Positions 47,737 to 54,634 of a stretch of DNA of 64,000 nt are shown piece by piece. The DNA is taken from contig NZ_KN676113.1 in the NCBI RefSeq assembly GCF_000802185.1, positions 186,001 through 250,000 on the forward strand, read 5' to 3'. Position numbers and translations under genes: made by a program. This stretch comes from Belnapia sp. F-4-1. Its GTDB lineage: Bacteria; Pseudomonadota; Alphaproteobacteria; Acetobacterales; Acetobacteraceae. Within the stretch, counting starts at the first letter, position 1. The number at the start of each line of letters is the position of its first letter. The notes under the pieces are model-generated. The model made no database searches. It worked only from the letters and a program-made list of their open reading frames with translations, and was not told the origin of the DNA.

Positions 47737-48449
47737 CCCGATTTTCCGAGATACTGCGACGCCTCGGCACCCGTGTTCAGCATCAGGTCCACGATGGAGA
47801 CCGCCGGCTCGAAGTCACCCCAGAGCTGCGGGTATTCCGGGTAGCCCGAATAATCCATCCAGGCCACCTCGATCCCGCGACGTGCGAAGGGTTCAGGCTC
47901 CAGATACGCCTGGGCCATCGGCCCGGAAATGTAGCGGGTACCGCCCGCGGCCTCGGCCAGCGCGGCCAGCCTTTCCGATGGATCGAGGGCGAGCAGCGTG
48001 TCGCGCGGCAGCAGATCGCTGTCGCGCGTGACGAGGACGTCGATGCCGAGGCGCTCGCAGAAGCCGCGGATCAGCGCCTCGTTCACGCAGGTCAGGAGGG
48101 GCTCGTCGGCGACGGCCCGGATCTGTGCCTCCAGCCAGGGGAAGACGTCGGAGAACTTCCGGGCCCGCGCATACGACAGGGCGATGCCTCGCAGATGCGT
48201 CTCAGCCCATGGCGCGGAGATGTGGGTTTCGTCGACGGCCTGCTTGAAGCGGCCCTGGATGACGACCGGGATGGTCAGCCATGCCGGGCCCTGCGCGGTC
48301 TTGATACGATTGCGGTTGCGCCAGTCGCGTCGGGTGAATTGCACCGTGTCAAGCAGCACCAGCACGTCGCTCTGCCGCACCATGTCGAACCAGCCGCGCC
48401 AGGGCAGATAGTTGGACTGGGTGACGACGACAGTCCGCGCCAGGGTCAT
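47733..48449 (-). CDS. WbqC family protein
   Basis: A 238-residue protein beginning VVVTQSNYLPWRGWFDMV, with VLLDTVQFTRRDWRNRN and WLTIPV, all characteristic of WbqC (PF08889). WbqC-like genes accompany O-antigen and deoxyamino-sugar pathways; the biochemical activity is not settled. Coupled by ATGA overlaps to the aminotransferase upstream and the glycosyltransferase downstream. Confidence 0.85.
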   Translation of the reverse strand: MTLARTVVVTQSNYLPWRGWFDMVRQSDVLVLLDTVQFTRRDWRNRNRIKTAQGPAWLTIPVVIQGRFKQAVDETHISAPWAETHLRGIALSYARARKFSDVFPWLEAQIRAVADEPLLTCVNEALIRGFCERLGIDVLVTRDSDLLPRDTLLALDPSERLAALAEAAGGTRYISGPMAQAYLEPEPFARRGIEVAWMDYSGYPEYPQLWGDFEPAVSIVDLMLNTGAEASQYLGKSG

Positions 48450-49576
48450 GCGAGCACGTGTTCCAATGCGGCCACGACGGCTTCCTGATGCTCCGGCATA
48501 AGGCCCGCATGCAGGGGGAGGCGGATCAGGCGGGAAGCGAGATCTTCGGTGATCGGCAGGGGGCCGGCGGCGCGGCCGTACCGCAGGCCCGCGGGGGAGG
48601 AGTGCAGCGGCACGTAGTGCATGACGGCATTCACGCCGCGTGCCGCCATGGCCCTGAGCGCAGCATCGCGCTGCGCGCCGTCCGGCGCCAGCACGTAGTA
48701 GATGTGGCCGTTATGCGCACAGCCCTGCGGCACGACGGGGCGGCGCAGGCGGTCCGCGATCTCCAGCGGCCGCAGCGCGGCATGATAGCGCTGCCAGGCG
48801 TCCAAGCGGTTCCGCGTCACCGAAGCACCGGCCTCAAGCTGAGCGAAGAGAAACGCTGCCGTGAGCTCACTGGGCAGGAAGGAGGAGCCGATATCCACCC
48901 AGGTGTAGCGGGCCACTTCTCCCCGCTGGAACTGGGCGCGATTGGTCCCCTTTTCCCAGATGATCTCGGCGCGTTCTGCCAGGTCCAGGTCATTGATGAC
49001 GAGCGCGCCGCCTTCGCCGGAGATGATGTTCTTCGTCTCATGGAAGGAAAAGGCGGATAGGGCGCCGAAGGTACCCAGAGGCCGATCTTTGAAATCGGCG
49101 TGCAGCGCCTGGGCCGCATCCTCGATTACGACCAGGCCGTGACGGTTTGCGATTTCAAGCACCGTGTCCATCTGGCACCCCACCCCGGCATAATGGACCA
49201 CGCAGATCGCGCGGGTGCGCGGGGTGATCGCGGTCTCAATCGCCGTCTCGTCGATATTGAGCGTATCGGGGCGAATCTCGGCGAATACCGGCACGCCGCC
49301 CCGCAGCACGATCGCATTTGCGGTGCTGCAGAAGGTGAATGACGGCATGATAACTTCGTCGCCCGGCCCGATACCCGCTAGGATCGCGGCCATCTCGAGC
49401 GCACCCGTGGCCGAATGCGTCAACAGGACGCGGTGCGCTCCAAGCTGTTGCTCAAGCAGGTGTTGGCAGCGCTTCGTAAACTCGCCGTTGCCCGAAAGGT
49501 GCGCACGCTCCAGCGTTTCGGCGAGGTAGCGAAATTCGAGCCCGATGAGCGTCGGCTGGTTGAACGAAATCGGCAT
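48446..49576 (-). CDS. DegT/DnrJ/EryC1/StrS aminotransferase, WecE/RffA-like
   Basis: A 376-residue PLP-dependent sugar aminotransferase. Visible are SGNGEFTKRCQHLLE, HSATGALEMAA, MPSFTFCSTANAI, the PLP Asp in VVIEDAAQA, and the Schiff-base Lys182 in SFHETKNIISGEGGAL. The spacing resembles WecE/RffA, which makes TDP-4-amino-4,6-dideoxy-D-galactose. Substrate specificity is inferred from similarity of the motifs. It heads a four-gene minus-strand operon and lies next to the IS3 element. Confidence 0.87.
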   Translation of the reverse strand: MPISFNQPTLIGLEFRYLAETLERAHLSGNGEFTKRCQHLLEQQLGAHRVLLTHSATGALEMAAILAGIGPGDEVIMPSFTFCSTANAIVLRGGVPVFAEIRPDTLNIDETAIETAITPRTRAICVVHYAGVGCQMDTVLEIANRHGLVVIEDAAQALHADFKDRPLGTFGALSAFSFHETKNIISGEGGALVINDLDLAERAEIIWEKGTNRAQFQRGEVARYTWVDIGSSFLPSELTAAFLFAQLEAGASVTRNRLDAWQRYHAALRPLEIADRLRRPVVPQGCAHNGHIYYVLAPDGAQRDAALRAMAARGVNAVMHYVPLHSSPAGLRYGRAAGPLPITEDLASRLIRLPLHAGLMPEHQEAVVAALEHVLA

Positions 49577-49691
49577 GAATGGGGATTACCCGCTCAATGC
49601 CCGTTCGTCCACGTCTAGCTCGATCAGCCCAGTGGACCTCCCCGCAGATGGTGGACACCGCTGCTAAGCTCGAGAGGAGCGAGGTGTTCTG

Positions 49692-50024
49692 ATGTCCAGC
49701 AAGACGAGGCGGAACTTCACGGACGAGTTCAAGGCGGAGACGGTGGCGCTGCTGGAGAGCAGCGATCGGCCATTGTCGCAGCTTTCGCAGGAACTCGGCA
49801 TTGAGCAGTCAGTCCTACGGACCTGGCGGCGCAAGCTACGGCCATCGGGCGTGCAGTCATCGCGTCCTGCTGCGTCGACCGGCAATGGTCATGCGGCGGC
49901 GATGCCTGCGATAACGGCCGACCAGGCTGAGATCCGCCGCCTGCGCCGTGAACTCGAGCGGGTGCAGATGGAGCGCGACATTTTAAAAAAAGCCATCGGC
50001 ATCTTCTCGGGACCTGCGAAATGA
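49692..50024 (+). CDS. IS3-family transposase OrfA
   Basis: A 110-residue helix-turn-helix protein beginning MSSKTRRNFTDEFKAETVAL, with IEQSVLRTWRRKL and a leucine-zipper-like helix ERVQMERDILKKAIGIF. A run TTTTAAAAAAAG at about 49982 before the end is the usual frameshift site that yields OrfAB. Its stop overlaps the orfB start by ATGA. Confidence 0.93.
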   Translation: MSSKTRRNFTDEFKAETVALLESSDRPLSQLSQELGIEQSVLRTWRRKLRPSGVQSSRPAASTGNGHAAAMPAITADQAEIRRLRRELERVQMERDILKKAIGIFSGPAK

Positions 50025-50881
50025 GGTTCCGCTTCATCGACGAACACCGCCAAACCTTCCCCGTCCGGGTCCTGTGCAAGGTGCTGGAGGTCTCCCCGGC
50101 CGGCTACCACGCTTGGCGTGAGCGACCGGAGAGCGGCAGGACCACCGCCGACCGCGAGTTGCTCGGCGAGATCCGCCGCGTCCACGAGGCCAGCCGCGGC
50201 CGCTACGGCAGTCCGCGCGTGCATGCCGCACTCCGCGCCGAGGGCCTCCGAGCCGGGCGGCATCGGGTGGCCCGCCTCATGCACCAGCACGGCATGGCCG
50301 CGCGCCAGTCCCGGCGTGGCAAGCCGCGCACCACCGATAGTCGGCACGCCCTCCCGATTGCCCCTAACCTGCTGGAACGGCGGTTCACCGCACTGGCGCC
50401 CAACCGGGTATGGCTGGCCGATCTGCCATACATCCGAACCGGAGAGGGCTGGCTCTACCTTGCCGCGGTGCTTGATCTCTTCAGCCGTAGGGTCGTCGGC
50501 TGGGCCATGGCCGACCACATGCGCGGCGAGTTGACGCTCGCTGCACTCCACATGGCCATTGCGCGCCAGCGACCGGCTCCGGGCCTGATCGCGCATTCGG
50601 ACCGCGGATCGCAATATGCGGCATCTGCCTATCGAGCGGCGTTGGCCGGCATCGGCGCCCGCGCCTCCATGAGCCGGAAAGGCGATCCTCTCGACAATGC
50701 GCCGATGGAGAGCTTCTTCAAAACTCTCAAGGCCGAACTCGTCGACAATGCCGAGTACGCCACCCATTCAGAAGCGCGCCGCGACGTGTTCGCCTTCATG
50801 GAGGTCTGGTACAACCGTCAGCGCCTTTATTCAGCCCTTGGCTATATCACCCCAGAGCAGATGAAGCTCACCGCAGCCTGA
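50021..50881 (+). CDS. IS3-family transposase OrfB
   Basis: A 286-residue DDE integrase-type transposase. The HTH_21 region [20 protein letters not shown] is followed by the catalytic acids in VWLADLPYIRTGEGWL (Asp), LIAHSDRGSQYAA (Asp) and PMESFFKTLKAELV (Glu). It looks intact. Confidence 0.95.
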   Translation: MRFRFIDEHRQTFPVRVLCKVLEVSPAGYHAWRERPESGRTTADRELLGEIRRVHEASRGRYGSPRVHAALRAEGLRAGRHRVARLMHQHGMAARQSRRGKPRTTDSRHALPIAPNLLERRFTALAPNRVWLADLPYIRTGEGWLYLAAVLDLFSRRVVGWAMADHMRGELTLAALHMAIARQRPAPGLIAHSDRGSQYAASAYRAALAGIGARASMSRKGDPLDNAPMESFFKTLKAELVDNAEYATHSEARRDVFAFMEVWYNRQRLYSALGYITPEQMKLTAA

Positions 50882-50951
50882 TCACCCCCAACCCGGTGTC
50901 CACACAAGCCGGGGAAGTCCATATCACCGACGCAGCCTGGCCGAGACAGCC

Positions 50952-51089
50952 ATGTCACGCTTCAAGCGCCTCGGCGAGCGGCTCGCCACCCGCGACCCTG
51001 CCCATCAGGTTGCCGAGGTGCAGATCCGCTGCGCCATCCTCAACACCTGCAACCGCCTCGCCATGCCCGACACCGTCGCGCTTACCTGA
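50952..51089 (+). pseudogene. Transposase C-terminal remnant
   Basis: A 45-codon open stretch MSRFKRLGERLATRDPAHQV then VQIRCAILNTCNRLAMPD. The style (basic helix, then a helix with ILN-x-x-NRL) is that of the C-terminus of an IS5-like transposase. Only the end is present and no inverted repeat was found, so it is a fossil lying directly beside the IS3 right end. Confidence 0.5.
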
Positions 51090-51194
51090 TCGAAGCAACT
51101 CGCGGGATCAGTGCGCCGTCATCCTGATTTCCGCAACAGCGTCCAAGGCACCTGTCAAATCAGCTGAGCAACCACACCAGTTCGGCGCCACTAA

Positions 51195-51225
51195 AAGAAA
51201 AAGCCCCGGAATGACCGGGGCTTCG
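51195..51225 (-). terminator. Rho-independent terminator
   Basis: AAGCCCCGG and CCGGGGCTT form a perfect 9-bp stem with a 5-nt loop, followed on the minus strand by TTTTTCTTTT. It lies 15 bp past the stop of the 49-residue minus-strand gene, so it ends that transcript. Confidence 0.85.
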
Positions 51226-51239
51226 TCAATGCCAGCTTA

Positions 51240-51389
51240 CTAAGCACGCTTTATTTGCTTGGGTTTTGCTTCGTCGGCGTACTTCGAAATCAAGGCCTTG
51301 AACTTTGCAGAGTTCGCAACCGCTTTCGCAGTCACCGTATGTCGCTCTGCCGCCTGTCGCATCAGCGCGATCTGCTTGTCCCGATCCAT
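51240..51389 (-). CDS. Small basic protein of 49 residues, unknown
   Basis: MDRDKQIALMRQAAERHTVT begins a highly charged helical peptide that ends PKQIKRA. The ATG at 51389 is preceded by GTGGGG, and the peptide is followed at once by a strong terminator. It lies 26 bp downstream of the next gene upstream, so the two form an operon. Base composition is less GC-rich than the chromosome, which fits horizontally acquired cargo. It could be a regulator or half of an accessory pair; no family is recognised. Confidence 0.6.
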   Translation of the reverse strand: MDRDKQIALMRQAAERHTVTAKAVANSAKFKALISKYADEAKPKQIKRA

Positions 51390-51415
51390 CGCTTTGTTCC
51401 CCACGAGCGTTGACA

Positions 51416-51925
51416 CTAACAGTCTTCCGGAGGTTGGAAAAGGGTGTTGATCCTCTCCGCCCACCAGATGCGTTGACCGTACCAAGGGTCCGCTTCGGTT
51501 AGAGAGTAGCCAGCAGATTGGAACGCCCAAGCCAAGAGATAGTGCTTCTTGAGAGCTTTATGAGGCGGGTCACGATCACTCGTGCAGCGGTACACCTTCT
51601 GGGGCCGCTTCCAATCAAGAAGTTCCACCGTCGCGGCCAAAACAACCTGTAGGATGAGGTAGCGTTCCTCGCTAGAGAAGATCCCGCGGGTATGCTTTCC
51701 GCTCGTAAAGAGCCGCGTGCGCAGTGTGACGGTGTCGGCTTCAACGATAGCGAAACTGAATTCGAGCGCATCTACATCGAAAGGCGACAAGGTGACGTTG
51801 ACAAAATATATCATCTCCGTCGCATCGTCGTGCCCGATCAAAAATGAGAGGGTATGTGAACCATCAGGCTCATCCACTCGGTCAAATTCATACGGAGCCG
51901 GACAGATTTGACACTGGAATGCCAT
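51416..51925 (-). CDS. Hypothetical protein, 169 residues
   Basis: Starts MAFQCQICPAPYEFDRVDEP, with a CxxC pair at residues 5-8. It has a beta-strand-rich middle (MIYFVNVTLSPFDVDALEF, TVTLRTRLF) and an aromatic C-terminal region (KHYLLAWAFQSAGYSL, WYGQRIWWAERI). Codon use and composition are visibly less GC-rich than neighbouring genes. The frame allows a start 11 codons upstream. It is transcribed with the 49-residue gene downstream. I do not recognise it. Confidence 0.6.
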   Translation of the reverse strand: MAFQCQICPAPYEFDRVDEPDGSHTLSFLIGHDDATEMIYFVNVTLSPFDVDALEFSFAIVEADTVTLRTRLFTSGKHTRGIFSSEERYLILQVVLAATVELLDWKRPQKVYRCTSDRDPPHKALKKHYLLAWAFQSAGYSLTEADPWYGQRIWWAERINTLFQPPEDC

Positions 51926-52442
51926 AGTGGACCAAGTTCGAGTAGGGGGGGAAGGCATAGAGACCCGAAGCGAAAACCCGTCAAGCGGTTGTTACGAGAT
52001 GGACCGTCCTTGCACCTTTCTCCGCCAATAGCCGGCCCATACCCGCGACATCGGGTGGTTGAGCGCCGCAGCTGCCGCCATGAAGCCGAGCAGGACGGCG
52101 ACATGCGCCTCATCGGTTAGCCCGAAGCAGCAGCCCTTCAGCACCCGGAAGCCGCAGGCATAGGCAGCGTCGGAGGTAGCGGTCAGCGCGTCGTTCAAGT
52201 GCTCGGATGGGCTGTCCAATGGTACCGATGCAGCGTCCCTAAGTGATGCTGCATCATAAGCGAAAGTCCATCTTAAGTCACTGAAAACATTTGTATTGTG
52301 GGAGTTTGGGAGAGGCCAAGCGCTGGCGAGGGGTGCTTATATCGACGTGTGAGGGAGGGGTGCCTACTCGATGTCCACAGCACAGGCATTGGAACCGCGG
52401 CGCCGCTCGCTGATTGATAAGATGCCTCGAGGAGTAGGGTAG
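51926..52442. other. Low-GC stretch with at most one weak ORF
   Basis: A 517-bp gap. A minus-strand frame at 51992-52219 (75 codons, TTG start) encodes a protein containing LLGFMAAAAALNHPMSRVW, but the start has no good ribosome site and I see no family. The section 52240-52440 is AT-rich for this genome and probably holds the promoter for the next plus-strand gene. Confidence 0.35.
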
Positions 52443-52790
52443 ATGCCCGTTGATTATCCATTGGTAGCGCGCATGGTCATCTCGCGGCTGAACCCGACTA
52501 CGCAGAGCCAGGGTTCCTCAATTCTCTACATTCGTCGCGTGCCAGAGACGGGCGAAATCCGCATGAACCGCACTGAACTTATGGGCAGGGCAATAGATGT
52601 CCCCGATACGAATAGGCTCTCTCCCATCTTTTCAGCATCACCCGCTGACGCTGTGGAAAAGGTCATCTCTTGGCTAACAGAGAAGGGGATTTACCAGATT
52701 CTCAATCTCGATCAGCCCGTCGTTGACGGCTGGTCCGAGGCCTCACTCAACATTCCTCCGGTGCCAGGGGCGGCTAGTGCTAAGGCCTGA
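52443..52790 (+). CDS. Hypothetical protein, 115 residues
   Basis: ATG follows GAGGAGTAGGG. The protein is MPVDYPLVARMVISRLNP to the end GAASAKA, with ILYIRRVPETGEIRMNR and a helix PADAVEKVISWLTEKGIYQI. No signal peptide, membrane segment or known motif. Composition is less GC-rich than the chromosome. It is convergent with the tiny paralogue chain of the satellite core. Role unknown. Confidence 0.55.
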   Translation: MPVDYPLVARMVISRLNPTTQSQGSSILYIRRVPETGEIRMNRTELMGRAIDVPDTNRLSPIFSASPADAVEKVISWLTEKGIYQILNLDQPVVDGWSEASLNIPPVPGAASAKA

Positions 52791-52865
52791 GCCACGTTGC
52801 TGCAGTCCATTTGAAGGGACCGCGCTGAAGCAGATCGATGGTGAATGATCATCGTCCGCCTCGTC

Positions 52866-53057
52866 CTACAACTGCACCTTCTCCCGCCTCGGAACCACGA
52901 TCACGGTTGCCGCCAGCGGTAGGCCGGCCATGGCCTTAATCCGCCAGCGCTCGAGGTCAGCACCGGCGAGCTGCGGATGCAGCAGGACGTGCAGGGCGCC
53001 ACGGCCGCTGCGGGTGGCTTCCAAGCGCGCCACGCGGCAGTGCAGGCCTCGCTCCAT
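52866..53057 (-). CDS. Tiny paralogue 5 of the satellite array (63 residues)
   Basis: MERGLHCRVARLEATRSGRG then ALHVLLHPQLAG and a C-terminal strand AATVIVVPRREKV. It shares with its upstream neighbours the plan: short coil with RVARLE, strand, helix, proline/alanine turn, strand. The start ATG overlaps the preceding stop as TGATG. It is the last gene of the minus-strand array. No function known. Confidence 0.55.
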   Translation of the reverse strand: MERGLHCRVARLEATRSGRGALHVLLHPQLAGADLERWRIKAMAGLPLAATVIVVPRREKVQL

Positions 53058-53248
53058 CACTCCACCTCTCCGATCGTGACGACGATCAGGCGGGCCTCTT
53101 GCGGAGCAGCGCCGCCGCAGTGCCGCGCTATGGCCGCTTCGCGTGTCTCGCCGGCCGCCTCATCCACCAGCACCGTCTCCCAGCGCGGCAGGCCTTGCTA
53201 CGCCCGCTGCTCAAGGGCTGCCATGCGGCTTTGGATGCTGCGTGCCAT
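53057..53248 (-). pseudogene. Tiny paralogue 4, interrupted by an in-frame TAG
   Basis: MARSIQSRMAALEQRA is followed by TAG at 53198-53200, and the same frame then continues LPRWETVLVDEAAGETREA, then ARLIVVTIGEVE to the TGA at 53057-53059. The continuation lines up with paralogues 2 and 3. It is either a nonsense mutation, suppressed amber, sequencing error, or two peptides. Overlaps its neighbours at both ends like the others. Confidence 0.55.
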
Positions 53249-53457
53249 CACTTCGCCCCTTCTGCCGGTTCGCGGGGTAGCATCGGCCCGAGGGAGAAGA
53301 TGATCAGCTCTGCTCCAGGCGGCGGTCCCTTGCCTTCGAAATGCCGGGCAAACGCCTCCTCCTCAGTCTCATCAAGGCCTCGGTAGACGAAGATCTTGGG
53401 CTGCTTGCCCATGCCCATGCGCTCCTCCATCGCCGCCACCCTTGCCCCCAGCCTCAT
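53248..53457 (-). CDS. Tiny paralogue 3 of the satellite array (69 residues)
   Basis: MRLGARVAAMEERMGMGKQP, then KIFVYRGLDETEEEAFARHF and GAELIIFSLGPML. It has the same coil-strand-helix-strand plan as paralogues 2, 4 and 5. The ATG overlaps the upstream stop as ATGA and its own TGA overlaps the next ATG. Unknown function; cytoplasmic. Confidence 0.6.
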   Translation of the reverse strand: MRLGARVAAMEERMGMGKQPKIFVYRGLDETEEEAFARHFEGKGPPPGAELIIFSLGPMLPREPAEGAK

Positions 53458-53666
53458 TGAATCGTCCCCCGCTCCGGTGCCGGCTGCGTCGGCAGCCAAG
53501 TGAAGACCACCACCGCGGCGCCAGGCGGTGCGCCGGCCGGGCCAAGGCATCGCGTGATCGCCGCTTCCGTATCCTCGCCGGGCATCTGAAAGACGTAGAC
53601 CGTCGAGCTGGTACTGCACGCTTGGCGCTCGAGCACGGCGACGCGGCGATGAATGGTGCCGCTCAT
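53454..53666 (-). CDS. Tiny paralogue 2 of the satellite array (70 residues)
   Basis: MSGTIHRRVAVLERQACSTS, then TVYVFQMPGEDTEAAITRCL and GAAVVVFTWLPTQ. Homologous in plan and in several residues to paralogue 3 (E-x-E-A helix, PPGA turn, hydrophobic strand). ATGA overlaps on both sides. Unknown function. Confidence 0.6.
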   Translation of the reverse strand: MSGTIHRRVAVLERQACSTSSTVYVFQMPGEDTEAAITRCLGPAGAPPGAAVVVFTWLPTQPAPERGTIQ

Positions 53667-53860
53667 GGCCGGGCCTCCGCCGGGGGGGGCGCGTTGGCGA
53701 TGCGCTGCAGTTCGGCATCGCTGGTGCTCTCCGGCAGACCAAGGAGGCTCCATAGCGCCACGTCCGGCCACTGCTCGACCGGCACGCCCTCATAGGCCTT
53801 CCAGCCCGCTCCACGGCGCTCCAGCCGTGTCAGGCGCTCGCTCAGCCGTACCACCGTCAT
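53663..53860 (-). CDS. Small coupled protein 1 of the satellite array (65 residues)
   Basis: MTVVRLSERLTRLERRGAGW, then VPVEQWPDVALWSLLGLPES. It shares the N-terminal RLTRLE coil with the downstream paralogues but the rest differs. The start overlaps the DUF5681 stop and its stop overlaps the next start. Unknown function; conserved position next to DUF5681 suggests a joint role. Confidence 0.55.
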   Translation of the reverse strand: MTVVRLSERLTRLERRGAGWKAYEGVPVEQWPDVALWSLLGLPESTSDAELQRIANAPPPAEARP

Positions 53861-54306
53861 TGCCCGGCCCTCGCCTCAAGCGCGGCAATCCGCTCCGCCA
53901 GCTCGGCCGTGTCGATCGCGCGGCGCTGGATCTCGACCACGCTGGCGACGGCCTGGGCTTCGTCGGGGGTGAGCTCGCCGCCGGCTACGGCGCTGACGAT
54001 GGCGGCGGCAGCCTTCACCGTGTCGGCGGCCGAGACAACCAGCGGCAGGGCGAACTCCACCAGGCGCCCCTTCCGCTCCGGCCACACCCGCCGCAGCAGG
54101 ATCTCAGCCGCGCGCATGTCGCCGCCCTTGGCATCCTCCACGACCTTGCGGAGCACAGCCTCGGCCCCCTCGGCGCCGATGGCGTCGAGGGCGATCAGCG
54201 CCTTGTGGCGGGCGCCGCGCGGACGGCCGGAGGGGTTGCCCGACTGCCCCGGCTCGAACCGATGTCTCCCTTGTTTCGGGTTTGTTGTTTCAGGCTCGGT
54301 GGTCAC
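53857..54306 (-). CDS. DUF5681 domain protein, possibly TerS-like
   Basis: A 149-residue protein. It opens with a disordered lead and the DUF5681 signature RFEPGQSGNPSGRPRGARHK, then a helical segment (AEAVLRKVVEDAKGGDMRAA, RVWPERKGR) and a C-terminal alanine-rich coil ending LAERIAALEARAG. DUF5681 proteins occur in phages and islands; the basic lead plus helices would fit a DNA-binding small-terminase-like protein, but this is inference. It starts the tiny-gene chain. Confidence 0.72.
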   Translation of the reverse strand: MTTEPETTNPKQGRHRFEPGQSGNPSGRPRGARHKALIALDAIGAEGAEAVLRKVVEDAKGGDMRAAEILLRRVWPERKGRLVEFALPLVVSAADTVKAAAAIVSAVAGGELTPDEAQAVASVVEIQRRAIDTAELAERIAALEARAGQ

Positions 54307-54634
54307 AGCTGCGGCCCTTCAGCGCGAACTGGTGAATGGGGTTCAAATGCGCACACATGCCCCGGCGATCACATCGCCAGCGCAATGGCCGCGGTGGGTG
54401 CAGCAGTCACCGCCATCGCGAAAAGGGCCTCAAGCTGGCCCCGCTCCGGAGATGGGAAACCGCCCGGTCGCTTAAAATTCCCGGTCGTTCCCTGCTGATC
54501 CAGTTCTCCAAAAATGCAAGGTTGTGGTGGGTCTCCCTTTTCAAGCGTCTTATTATCGCGCGAGCGTGCGCGCGCATAATAACGGCTGAAATGTAGAACC
54601 CTCCACAACCCTGCATCAGATCCATCGACACGCA
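54307..54634. other. Gap with a strong palindrome; no confident gene
   Basis: A 328-bp stretch between the P4-type helicase gene and DUF5681. An ORF at 54369-54635 starting in the TGATG of the helicase gene would encode 88 residues, without similarity. The region holds the palindrome at 54550-54582. It could be the replication origin region of the satellite or the promoter for DUF5681. Confidence 0.4.
54550..54582. repeat. 33-bp imperfect palindrome in the satellite core
   Basis: TTATTATCGCGCG and CGCGCGCATAATAA are inverted copies with one extra C, around an AGCGTG loop. The mixture of an alternating CG core and AT arms is unusual here. Possible replication origin, primase-recognition or termination structure. 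Confidence 0.45.

Larger units (their letters stand above)
49633..50921 (+). mobile_element. IS3-family insertion sequence
   Basis: A 1289-bp element with terminal inverted repeats TGGACCTCCCCGC and TGGACTTCCCCGG, both later continuing with TGGACACCG. It carries orfA and orfB. No target duplication is evident (flanks CAG and TAT), so a rearrangement after insertion or loss of the duplication is possible. Confidence 0.88.

Noticed and set aside
51992-52219. 75-codon minus-strand ORF
   Set aside because: TTG start without ribosome site and no family; could be real but unsupported.
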